Positions 1 to 6,629 of a stretch of 20,578 nucleotides of DNA are shown here, one piece after another (within the stretch, counting starts at the first letter, position 1; the number at the start of each line of letters is the position of its first letter). The DNA is from JBDKTK01 sp964556675. GTDB taxonomy: Bacteria > Desulfobacterota > Syntrophia > Syntrophales > UBA4778. Both the position numbers and the translations under genes were made by a program. The stretch lies in the NCBI GenBank assembly GCA_964556675.1, contig CAZKYN010000028.1:1-20578 (forward strand), read 5' to 3'. The notes under the pieces are model-generated. The model did not search any database, was not told where the DNA came from, and saw nothing but the letters and a program-made list of their open reading frames with translations.

Positions 1-1
1 A

Positions 2-250
2 ATATTTAATTTGAGCGGTGGGAATCAACAAAAAGTAGTGGTTGGGAAGTGGTTAACTGCCGACACAGATGTCCTGATCTTTGACGAACCCACACGCGGT
101 ATAGACGTGGGAGCCAAGAGCGAAATTTACAAACTACTCAACGACCTGGCTCACCAGGGCAAGGCCATCATTATGATTTCATCTGAACTGCCTGAAATCC
201 TGCGCATGAGCCATCGCGTGGTGGTCATGTGCGAAGGCCGCGTGACCGGC
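2..250 (+). CDS. Sugar ABC transporter ATP-binding protein (RbsA/XylG/MglA type), C-terminal fragment of second ATPase domain
   Basis: The frame is open at the left edge and reads LSGGNQQK (the ABC signature in the form typical of sugar importers of the RbsA/MglA/XylG group), then the Walker B region LIFDEPTRGIDVG, and then ISSELPEIL, the usual switch-region variant in the second nucleotide-binding domain of these double-ATPase proteins. Such proteins energise uptake of ribose, xylose, galactose or similar sugars at the inner membrane. The family-like sequence stops abruptly after CEGRVTG; family members normally run on for about 20 more residues (an E-L/F-S-R-E type tail). Here the frame passes straight into the signal peptide of the GH43 protein. 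Base composition also looks less GC-rich before the junction than after it. The 5' part of the gene lies outside the window. Family assignment is secure; whether the gene is truncated in the organism or joined by assembly is open. Confidence 0.8.
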
Positions 251-1297
251 ATTAAAAAAATCGCCGCCCTTGTTGTGCCGGCATTGAGCGTCGCAGCCCT
301 GGTCGCCTGCGGCGGAACGTCGTCGCCCTCTCCTCCGTCCGCAGCAGCTTCATCCGAACCGGCAGCCGTCCTCGGGCCGGGAGAATTTCAAAACCCTGTG
401 ATCAGCAGCGACTTCCCCGACCCGGATGTGATCAAAGTCGGCGATACTTATTACGCCTACGCCACGGGAACAGGCCGGACGGATATCCAGCAGGCGCGGT
501 CGAAGGACCTTGTAAACTGGGAATATCTCGGCGAAGCGCTGCCGTCGCTGCCGGGGTGGGCCGTTCCCGATTCGTTTTTGACCTGGGCGCCGGACGTGAC
601 CGCAGCGGCGGACGGCAAAACGTATATTATGTATTTCACCGCGCGCGATGCGGCCTGCAACAGGCAATGCATCGGGATCGCGACGAGCAGCCGCCCGGAA
701 GGCCCCTTCCGGGCGGAGGGCGCCGCATACAACAGGCCGCTTGTCTGCCGTCCCGAAGAGGGCGGCGATATAGACCCAGCCTCTTTTGTAGACGACGACG
801 GTTCCCGGTTTCTCCTTTGGAAAAATGACGGCAACTGTTGCGGGATCCCGACATACATTTATATTCAGAAACTTTCGGCTGACGGTATGAGTTTGGAGGG
901 GCAGCCTGTCCGGCTGATCCGCAATGACCAGGTATGGGAAGGTAGCGTTATCGAGGGACCGACGCTCTGGAAACGCAGCGGAAAATATTACCTCTTCTAT
1001 TCGGCAAATGCATACGATACGGGACGGTACGCGGTGGGTTACGCTGTTGCCGACAACATCTTCGGCCCTTATACAAAGGGAGGAAAACCTATCCTGGCAA
1101 CGGACGGCAATTCCGGCGCGGCGCTGGGCCCGGGCGGGCAGGACATCACGGTTGGACCATGCGGGGAAACCTGGATGGTTTACCACTCCTGGGATCCCCA
1201 GGCGTCCAGGCGCTGGATGCAGATAGATGAGTTGCAATGGCGGGGATATGTCCCGGTCGTAAACGGGCCCACCCGCTCGCCCCAACCGGGGCCGTAA
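242..1297 (+). CDS. Glycoside hydrolase family 43 lipoprotein (arabinosidase/xylosidase/arabinanase type)
   Basis: The protein begins with a lipoprotein signal: IKK, a hydrophobic stretch, then the lipobox LVAC (Cys at about base 308), followed by a Ser/Pro/Ala-rich linker and a five-bladed beta-propeller GH43 domain. The expected GH43 acidic residues are all visible: the base Asp in DFPDPDV, the pKa-tuning Asp in DIDPASF and the acid Glu in IEGPTLW. This predicts exo- or endo-hydrolysis of arabinose- or xylose-containing polysaccharide outside the cytoplasm, tethered to a membrane. No true ATG is present. GTG at 242 has GAAGG just upstream and would give a normal signal peptide, and ATT at 251 sits where the usual Met-Lys-Lys would be. 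The frame is continuous with the ABC ATPase fragment, so a fused ORF from base 2 is also possible on paper. About 348 residues is a normal length for a single-domain GH43. Substrate cannot be decided. Confidence 0.85.
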   Translation: MTGIKKIAALVVPALSVAALVACGGTSSPSPPSAAASSEPAAVLGPGEFQNPVISSDFPDPDVIKVGDTYYAYATGTGRTDIQQARSKDLVNWEYLGEALPSLPGWAVPDSFLTWAPDVTAAADGKTYIMYFTARDAACNRQCIGIATSSRPEGPFRAEGAAYNRPLVCRPEEGGDIDPASFVDDDGSRFLLWKNDGNCCGIPTYIYIQKLSADGMSLEGQPVRLIRNDQVWEGSVIEGPTLWKRSGKYYLFYSANAYDTGRYAVGYAVADNIFGPYTKGGKPILATDGNSGAALGPGGQDITVGPCGETWMVYHSWDPQASRRWMQIDELQWRGYVPVVNGPTRSPQPGP

Positions 1298-1525
1298 AGC
1301 TAATCAGAAGCTCCCTTCCCGGTCTTGCCGCGTAAGATGTAAGAGCAAGGCTTTTCCTGGGAAATTTTTTTCGAACCTGTTTTTCAGTTGCAGGATGATA
1401 AGAAAAGGTCCGATTCTCGTGTAACCTCAAATATGGGTGCAATATGTTGTCATTATCTGAAAATCAACAATTAATTCACGATTGATGGTATAGATCTTTT
1501 CCTGTCTGATCGTGAGGAGGTTGCG

Positions 1526-1837
1526 ATGAATGTGTCTGAGTGGCTGGACCGGGAGGAGGCTGAAGGTGCTGACGTGTCTCATATTGCCTTGCCTGATTAC
1601 CTGGAAAACGACTGGTCGCCTGACGAAACCATATTTTTTCAGGAGATAAGGCTTTGCAGCATTCTCTGCGCCGGCGAACATCCTTTTTCAACAGTCGAAC
1701 GGTTCGGGCACTGGTACTGCAGCCGGGGGCGAGACAGGGAAAACGGTCCGCATACCGGGAAACCCCAGTGGCGGCTTTTCACCAGGGATAAGGCCCTCGC
1801 TATCGGAACGGCCAGGATGCATATCGAGCAAGGCTGA
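1526..1837 (+). CDS. Hypothetical protein, 103 residues
   Basis: A strong ribosome binding site (GAGGAGG, 7 bases before the ATG) precedes this frame. I do not recognise the family with certainty. It has an acidic N-terminal half (SEWLDREEAEG...) and a more basic C-terminal half with WRLFTRDKALAIGTARMHIE, without membrane segment or signal peptide. It contains three Cys and several conserved-looking aromatic residues (ERFGHWYC). The orderly amphipathic composition and the ribosome site make it more likely a real small cytoplasmic protein than chance, and the antisense frames look like shadows. It is followed by 120 bases and then a hairpin that could serve as its terminator, although the hairpin's better U-run is on the opposite strand. 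Confidence 0.6.
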   Translation: MNVSEWLDREEAEGADVSHIALPDYLENDWSPDETIFFQEIRLCSILCAGEHPFSTVERFGHWYCSRGRDRENGPHTGKPQWRLFTRDKALAIGTARMHIEQG

Positions 1838-1961
1838 TTTGTTCCCGGCTTTGAGCATTGTCCGGATGCTCTTCCGCTCGGATCTGAGCTGACCGGGATT
1901 GCACGCCGTCCGGGTATTAGGTTGAAAGTGAAAATCTTTCGCAACATAAATGGCGATAAAA

Positions 1962-1982
1962 AAGGCCGGGAATCCTGGCCTT
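1962..1982. terminator. Bidirectional hairpin, intrinsic terminator best on the minus strand
   Basis: A 9-bp stem (AAGGCCGGG / CCTGGCCTT, one G-T pair) closes a 3-base loop. Read on the minus strand the stem is followed by TTTTTT, a standard intrinsic terminator. On the plus strand it is followed by the weaker TTCTTCCTCTT. It would end plus-strand transcription from the 103-residue gene, or a minus-strand transcript coming from the right, although no convincing minus-strand gene is visible there. Confidence 0.7.
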
Positions 1983-1993
1983 CTTCCTCTTCG

Positions 1994-2311
1994 ATGGACC
2001 ATTTAACAGATGTGTCGCTGCTGCCGGGACCTGCTCCCGGACCCATGCCCGTGCTGCTGGAGCCCGCACCGGTCCCCATTCCGCCGGAACCGGAGCCGGA
2101 GTCGGAAGTGCCCATATCCGATCCGGAAGTCCCCGAGCCGGCCCTTATTGAACCCGCAAAAGAGAATGGGCATGCTCAGCGGGATATCTTTCCTGACTTT
2201 TATCGCCGTTTTGTTTACGCCTGCATATCACCGTTTCCTTCACAAGTTTCATATAGACGATCGGCAGCAGGGCTGTTCAACAAAGGCATTTACGACATGG
2301 CCTGGTTGTGA
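1994..2311 (+). CDS. Doubtful Pro/Glu-rich small ORF in an ambiguous low-complexity region
   Basis: From ATG at 1994 the plus strand reads a Pro/Glu-rich repeat-like segment (PIPPEPEPESEVP, PEVPEPALIEP) over about 45 residues, then an unremarkable tail. The same bases read on the minus strand give a Gly/Ser/Met-rich segment without a good start. A third reading, a plus-strand frame from about 2168 to 2354, gives a short hydrophobic N-terminus (LSGISFLTFIAVLF) and ends with an ATGA overlap on the next gene. No reading has a good ribosome site. The Pro/Glu segment resembles periplasm-spanning linkers such as those in TonB-like proteins, but nothing else of such a protein is present. It may be a remnant of a larger gene. 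Confidence 0.25.
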   Translation: MDHLTDVSLLPGPAPGPMPVLLEPAPVPIPPEPEPESEVPISDPEVPEPALIEPAKENGHAQRDIFPDFYRRFVYACISPFPSQVSYRRSAAGLFNKGIYDMAWL

Positions 2312-2350
2312 TAGCAAAGGGACACATTCAATGAAGGAAACAGGAGTCCC

Positions 2351-2743
2351 ATGAAAATCGTCAGTTTGATTATGCTCGGACTTTTCCTCGTCCAGGCTTG
2401 TTCCGCATTCAACCCCAGCACCCAGTTGGTTACGGTTAATTGCACTCCGAAGGAAACCAGGGTGATGCTCAACGGGGAAAGGTTCGATTGCCCGGCTAAA
2501 GTATATGTGAGGCGGGACAAAAAACTGCTGGTCGAAGGTTACAGTGAAGGATATTCGCCTTACAGCCAGACAATCGATTATCACCTGAACAGCACGGGCG
2601 AGTACGACATCGCCGGGAGCATCTTCATTCTCATCCCCATCTTCGGACTGCTGACGCCGGGCGCCTGGGACCTCGACCAGACCGAGATCGAAATCCAGCT
2701 TGAACCCCTCAAACCGGAAAATCAGGCGGTAAAGGATAAGTAA
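2351..2743 (+). CDS. Small lipoprotein with PEGA-like domain, function unknown
   Basis: The 130-residue protein starts at ATG 2351 with AGGAG a few bases upstream. Residues 1-16 form a signal peptide and VQAC17 is an acceptable lipobox, so it is probably an acylated envelope protein. Residues 26-65 (VTVNCTPKETRVMLNGERFDCPAKVYV...) resemble the PEGA-type beta fold, in which a short repeat presents a modified peptide-like strand on the surface. Residues 88-103 are hydrophobic and could be a short membrane or hairpin segment (IAGSIFILIPIFGLL). The tail is acidic and then basic. Its stop overlaps the start of the DUF3795-like gene by one base (TAATG), so the two are probably co-translated. Lipoprotein status is read from the sequence; the PEGA likeness is my judgement by eye. 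Confidence 0.75.
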   Translation: MKIVSLIMLGLFLVQACSAFNPSTQLVTVNCTPKETRVMLNGERFDCPAKVYVRRDKKLLVEGYSEGYSPYSQTIDYHLNSTGEYDIAGSIFILIPIFGLLTPGAWDLDQTEIEIQLEPLKPENQAVKDK

Positions 2744-3198
2744 TGTCCATGGATTACAGGCAAATGACATCGCCCTGCGGATTGGACTGTTTCAACTGTC
2801 CCGCCTACCTCGCCAATGGCGATTTGAACCTCAGGGCGCAAATAGCCGAAAGACACCACCTGCCCTTTGAGGAGGCAAGGTGCAGGGGCTGCCGGGATTC
2901 CCGGGGAAGGATTTCTTTTCTGGGGGACGTCGAGACCTGCGAAGTTTTTCGATGCACGGCCGGAAAAGGGATCTCATTTTGCTGCGAGTGTCACGATTTC
3001 CCCTGCGATCATCTCCATCCCTATGCGGACCAGGCTTCCGCGCGGCAGCACAATACCAAGCTGTTCAATCTGTGCCTGATAAAAAAGATGGGACTGGAAA
3101 GGTGGGCCGCGGAAAAAGCGCTCAAGGTCAAGCAAACCTATTTCACCTGCAAACTTAAAATGCATGCATCAGATGAGGGTAAAAGTGGGGGACAATAA
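2743..3198 (+). CDS. DUF3795-like Cys-rich protein
   Basis: The 151-residue protein opens with the signature CGLDCFNCPAY (Cys 12, 16, 19), followed by CRGC (47, 50), Cys 66 and 71, and FCCECHDFPC (80-88). This is the layout of the DUF3795 family, small cytoplasmic proteins of anaerobes and methanogens with conserved Cys clusters thought to bind metal or an Fe-S cluster. The biochemical role of the family is not established. The start overlaps the stop of the lipoprotein gene, with AAGGA upstream. Length is normal. There is no signal peptide, so it is cytoplasmic although its neighbour is exported. Confidence 0.8.
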   Translation: MSMDYRQMTSPCGLDCFNCPAYLANGDLNLRAQIAERHHLPFEEARCRGCRDSRGRISFLGDVETCEVFRCTAGKGISFCCECHDFPCDHLHPYADQASARQHNTKLFNLCLIKKMGLERWAAEKALKVKQTYFTCKLKMHASDEGKSGGQ

Positions 3199-3223
3199 AG
3201 GCTCTCAGGAGAGAATCGGATTC

Positions 3224-4159
3224 ATGAAGATTACCGCCGGGCTGATATCGAAAAACCGTGTGCGACACAGAGGCGGCTTGAAAATATCCATATGTTTCGC
3301 TGCGTTGATATCGGTTGTTTTTTTGAGCAGCGGGGACCTCCAGGCCCAGGCAGGCTGGCCCCGGGTCGCCGTCTCACGGGACGGGGTCCCGATTTCTTAT
3401 GAGGCATGCGGCGCCGGCGAGCCGGCCCTGGTATTCGTGCACGGCTGGAGCTGTGATGCCCGCTACTGGCGCGCCCAGGTCCCGCATTTCGCGAAAAAGA
3501 ACCGCGTCATCGTCCTCGATCTTGCCGGGCACGGCCATTCGGGCATGGCGCGAACGAAGTACACGATGGCGGCCTTCGGAGAAGATGTCAAGGCGGTCAC
3601 GGAAGCGGAAGGCTGCTCCAGGGTCATCCTGGTCGGCCATTCCATGGGGGGAGCGGTCATTGCCGAAGCTGCGCGGCTCATGCCGGGGCGGGTCATCGGC
3701 CTGATCGGCGTTGATACCCTGGATAACGTGGAATATCCGCTGACCCGCGACGAGCTCGATAAGATGACGGCGCCCCTGGAAAAGGACTTCCGGGCCGGGA
3801 GCCGCGAGTTCGTGGCCCGCATGATCTATCCCCAGACGCCGCCGCATCTCCGGGAGTGGATCCTCGCGGACATGGCGGCCGCGCCGCCGGCCGTGGCCCT
3901 GAGCGCGATGAAGGAAATGATGGCCCAGTACATCACAGGCGATGCCGCCCGGGTTTTTGAAAAAATCCGTATGCCGGTCGTTTCAGTCAACGGCGACATG
4001 TGGCCGATAAGTTATGAAGCAAACCGGCGGCACATGTTTTCTTATGATGCAATCGTGCTGGAGAAAGCGGACCATTTCCTGATGATGGACCGCCCGGAAG
4101 AATTCAATGCGGCGCTGGAGAAGGCCGTCCGGATGGTCCTGGAAAAGGCCCCACGGTAA
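3224..4159 (+). CDS. Exported alpha/beta-fold hydrolase
   Basis: Starting at ATG 3224 (after GAGAG), the 311-residue protein has a long basic n-region, a hydrophobic core (ISICFAALISVVFL) and a likely signal peptidase site after LQAQA, so it should be periplasmic or secreted. The mature part is a standard alpha/beta hydrolase: oxyanion segment FVHGWSCD, nucleophile elbow GHSMGG (Ser140), acid in VNGD (Asp258) and catalytic His in KADHF (His284). The family includes esterases, lipases and C-C hydrolases; the substrate cannot be told. The ATG at 3164 is also in frame, but it lies inside the DUF3795-like gene and would put 20 polar residues before the signal. It ends at a bidirectional terminator shared with the convergent PEP-CTERM gene. 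Confidence 0.85.
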   Translation: MKITAGLISKNRVRHRGGLKISICFAALISVVFLSSGDLQAQAGWPRVAVSRDGVPISYEACGAGEPALVFVHGWSCDARYWRAQVPHFAKKNRVIVLDLAGHGHSGMARTKYTMAAFGEDVKAVTEAEGCSRVILVGHSMGGAVIAEAARLMPGRVIGLIGVDTLDNVEYPLTRDELDKMTAPLEKDFRAGSREFVARMIYPQTPPHLREWILADMAAAPPAVALSAMKEMMAQYITGDAARVFEKIRMPVVSVNGDMWPISYEANRRHMFSYDAIVLEKADHFLMMDRPEEFNAALEKAVRMVLEKAPR

Positions 4160-4181
4160 GATTCCGCAGACCCGAAAAATG

Positions 4182-4211
4182 AAAAGGCAGGACCGTAAAG
4201 CCCTGCCTTTT
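4182..4211. terminator. Bidirectional intrinsic terminator
   Basis: A 10-bp perfect stem, AAAAGGCAGG / CCTGCCTTTT, with a 10-base loop, has a U-run on the plus strand and an A-run that becomes a U-run on the minus strand. It sits between the convergent hydrolase and PEP-CTERM genes and serves both. Confidence 0.9.
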
Positions 4212-4238
4212 TCGTGAAAGAACTCAACACAATTTCTC

Positions 4239-4684
4239 TTACTGCATTTTCCTACTGAATCCCGCCAGGCCTGCCAGGCCAAGCCCCAAAAGGAGCATGG
4301 AAGCCGGTTCGGGCACAGTCGGGATGCCCAGGTAATCATGTTCGGAAGCGGCCGTAAAGGTGATGGGTTGCTTTTGTAGGCATACGCGCCAATGCTGCCA
4401 TAACCCGCCCGCGCCGCAGCTCGAACATAAGTGCCGCTCGTATAATATTGATACATGCCGGTGTCTGTGGAAAATGGAGCGGTGGATGAAAATTCCCACG
4501 CCAGGGTCCCTATGCTGACACCGCCGCTCTGAGAATATTCATTGTGCCAGTCTGCTATCTGGCACCCGGTAAAGACTCCAAGTTGGTAAGTGTTCGCGCT
4601 AGAGGCATCGGCCGGTCCCGTCCCAATCAATAAAATCAAGGCTGCAGGCGGTAAACCTGTGCGCAGAGCTGATTTCATATTCAT
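4239..4684 (-). pseudogene. Short PEP-CTERM sorting protein with a one-base frameshift
   Basis: The gene starts at 4684 after a strong GAGGAGA site, with a signal peptide (ALILLIGTGPADA) and a 70-residue Gly/Ser/Tyr-rich mature part. In this frame the reading is lost near 4365. The next frame supplies exactly what should follow: DYLGIPTVPEPASMLLLGLGLAGLAGFSRKM in substance, that is, the PEP sorting motif, one hydrophobic helix and a basic tail. One extra C in the run at 4365-4367 (minus strand AACCC before ATC) restores a single 148-residue frame, and the 446-base length is one short of a multiple of three. Intact, it would be an exosortase substrate at the outer surface. No exosortase is in the window. 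A sequencing error is as likely as a real mutation. The 284 bases upstream to the response regulator hold no other gene I can see. Confidence 0.8.
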
Positions 4685-4968
4685 ATTCGTCTCCTCGCCT
4701 GCACGGATTTCGGAGGAGAAAAGCCAAATGCGAATATCAAACGCATAAATAGTGCTACTACCCGCAACGTTATAACTGACATAATTTGGGAAAAAGGATT
4801 GCCGGTGTCTACGAATTGTGTAAAGAAAACGGTCAGGGGGTGAGAGTGAGGAAGTCGCGAAGATGGAAGATTTATTAAGTATTACATCAGGATAGATAAG
4901 TCACGGTGGATTGCAGGAAATTCCGACCATGAGATGGTGACGCTCAGGTTCCCGGTAAGGCGGGCGGA

Positions 4969-5622
4969 TTATCTGCCCTTCGGAACCAGCCCCTCCCGGA
5001 TCGCGAACCTGACAAGCTCGGAGAGGTTGTGCATTTCCAGTTTCATTTTGATGTTGCGCTTGTGCGCTTCAACGGTTTTGGCCGAGATATGGAGATCTTC
5101 AGCGATCTGTTTTGTCCTTTTCCCCTCTGCCACTAACTGCAGCACCCGGACCTCCCGGCTGGAAAGCCTTGGCAGGGCCCGCTCATTCGGGAAGGCAAGC
5201 CGATGGACATAATTCCTGACCAGGACGTCCGATATCCCGGGGCTCAAATACACTTTGTTGTTCCTGACCTGCCTGACAGCCTCCGCAAGCTCCTCGAAAG
5301 CGCAGTCCTTCAGCAGGTAGCCGTATGCTCCCGAATTCAGCATGCCTGTCACGAACATCCGGTCGGAGTGCATGGACAAACCGATTACTTTTATATCTTT
5401 CACCTCTGTCGTGATTCTCCGGGTCGCTTCCATGCCGTTGATCTCGGGCATGGTGACATCCATCACGATCACGTCCGGCTTCAGCTCCAGGGCCAGTTTG
5501 ACCGCTTCGCTGCCGGTCCGGGCTTCGCCCGCGACCTCCATGTCCGGTTGCCTGGAGATAAGACCACGCAGCCCGTCACGGATTATTTTATGGTCATCGG
5601 CAATCAGGACCCTTGTATTCAT
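4969..5622 (-). CDS. NarL/FixJ-type response regulator, orphan
   Basis: The 217-residue protein from ATG 5622 has a full receiver domain (acidic pocket Asp9/Asp10, phospho-acceptor Asp55 in VIVMDVTMPE, Ser83 and Lys105) and a C-terminal LuxR-type helix-turn-helix (LSSREVRVLQLVAEGKRTKQIAEDLHISAKTVEAHK in substance, about residues 146-185). It is a phosphorylation-controlled transcription factor. An upstream in-frame ATG at 5661 would add 13 residues that do not belong to the domain, so I prefer 5622. No histidine kinase is adjacent on either side; a decayed transporter gene lies immediately upstream. Its targets are unknown. The domain assignment is secure. Confidence 0.92.
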   Translation of the reverse strand: MNTRVLIADDHKIIRDGLRGLISRQPDMEVAGEARTGSEAVKLALELKPDVIVMDVTMPEINGMEATRRITTEVKDIKVIGLSMHSDRMFVTGMLNSGAYGYLLKDCAFEELAEAVRQVRNNKVYLSPGISDVLVRNYVHRLAFPNERALPRLSSREVRVLQLVAEGKRTKQIAEDLHISAKTVEAHKRNIKMKLEMHNLSELVRFAIREGLVPKGR

Positions 5623-5761
5623 GGATTTACCCGCCTGTCTGCATCCTGCACTGATCGGCATTATAATTCCGTGTCCGCCCGCACCAATTGGGCTTGATTA
5701 CGCATAATTAACAGGTCGAGACACCTATTTTCAGTGGAAGCTTTCATAAGGTCCAGGCGGG

Positions 5762-6160
5762 TCATGCAGTTTCCGAGGTTTTCTGCAGGCGCGCCCGGAC
5801 GAAAGTTATGTGCTGGGCGCAGGACATAAAACTGGTCCGCAAAGGGGCGGGAATATTAATCTGGTTGACCGGCTCTTCGATGCGATCCAATTTCCGAGCA
5901 TCTCCTTGCGGCCGGGAGATTGCGAAATCAGGTCTCGCTCAAGGGCAAGCAGCGCGCCGTGCCACCGGTAGATGCGCATCCTTGCGCGCCGGCTGTTAGG
6001 ATGCGGAGAGCCGGGACCTCCCGTACATCTCCTGGACCGCCTCCAGCAGCAGGTCCGAAATGGCGGGTTGGAGCGTGTCCCGGGCGATAAGCCCTCAACT
6101 GTCGGGCCGATGAGGTTCACAGGTATTCGGGGATATCCCCGCCGAAGTCGCTGGAGCCTC
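5762..6160 (-). pseudogene. 3' remnant of a TAXI-family TRAP transporter solute-binding protein, multiply frameshifted
   Basis: No single frame is long, but on the minus strand pieces in different frames line up in order with the C-terminal part of TAXI-type substrate-binding proteins. They are VNLIGPT (about 6118-6098), then GLIARDTLQPAISDLLLEA (about 6093-6037), then RMRIYRWHGALLALERDL (about 5983-5930), then LDRIEEPVNQINIPAP (about 5890-5843), and finally HITFVRARLQK before TGA at 5762-5764. The blocks need at least three one-base shifts, contain one in-frame stop, and lack the membrane segment that normally precedes RIYRW, so there is also a deletion. Intact members bind organic acids for import. 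The match is from memory of the family pattern, made by eye; the left boundary near 6160 is approximate. Confidence 0.65.
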
Positions 6161-6189
6161 TCGGCTGATAAAGAGGATATATGAAACAG

Positions 6190-6629
6190 AAGTTACATCT
6201 GAACACATATTCTTCAGTAATTTACATATAATAACGAGAGAATTAATGACCCACTACCCTGCGTGGAGTAGAAGGCAAAAACCTGGAATAATTTTGATCA
6301 ATTTGGTATTTTGTTTCAGTTGTGAGAGGTTTAGTGTGGAGAATTGATAGCGTAAATTCTTCGTCTAATATGAAAAATTTACACGAATATATTTACAAAT
6401 TCGGGATCTTGATCTTGATATTGGAATGTCTTTTTCTTCTTAACTTATTGATAACCATGAACACATCTGAGTTTTATTTTTATCACCTGACGCATTTTTA
6501 CAATATTCCCTGATCCTGCTTTAAATCCAATAGAGAGATTAATTATATAAATACGAGATTCCGCTTGCGCCGAGGCTCTCGGCAGCCCTTAATGAAATGA
6601 TGATTTATGGGCTATACTTTTGAGTTCTA
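6190..6629. other. AT-rich non-coding stretch, possible island boundary
   Basis: Composition changes sharply near 6185 from GC-rich pseudogene DNA to AT-rich DNA that lasts until the end of the dehydratase gene. The only frame of note is 6322-6513 on the plus strand (GTG start, 63 residues, one hydrophobic segment FGILILILECLFLLNLLI). It has no clear ribosome site and I do not call it a gene. A perfect 6-bp hairpin (GCCGAG-GCT-CTCGGC, about 6572-6586) lies downstream of the dehydratase but has no U-run. I see no terminator, tRNA or transposase. Confidence 0.5.

Noticed and set aside
350..1285. Long minus-strand open frames opposite the GH43 gene
   Set aside because: Arg/Pro-rich translations without domain signature or ribosome site; GC-rich shadows of a clearly recognised gene.
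1639..2115. Gly/Ser-rich minus-strand ORF
   Set aside because: It runs through the terminator hairpin and antisense to the 103-residue gene and has no ribosome site; the Gly/Ser bias mirrors the Pro/Glu-rich plus strand.
3983..4684. A 233-residue minus-strand protein covering the PEP-CTERM start and running into the hydrolase gene
   Set aside because: Only the first 100 or so residues are genuine; after the frameshift near 4365 the frame runs through the terminator and antisense to the hydrolase, while the proper PEP-CTERM end lies in the next frame.
6322..6513. 63-residue plus-strand ORF with one hydrophobic segment
   Set aside because: GTG start without ribosome site in AT-rich DNA, where such frames arise by chance; not called as a gene.
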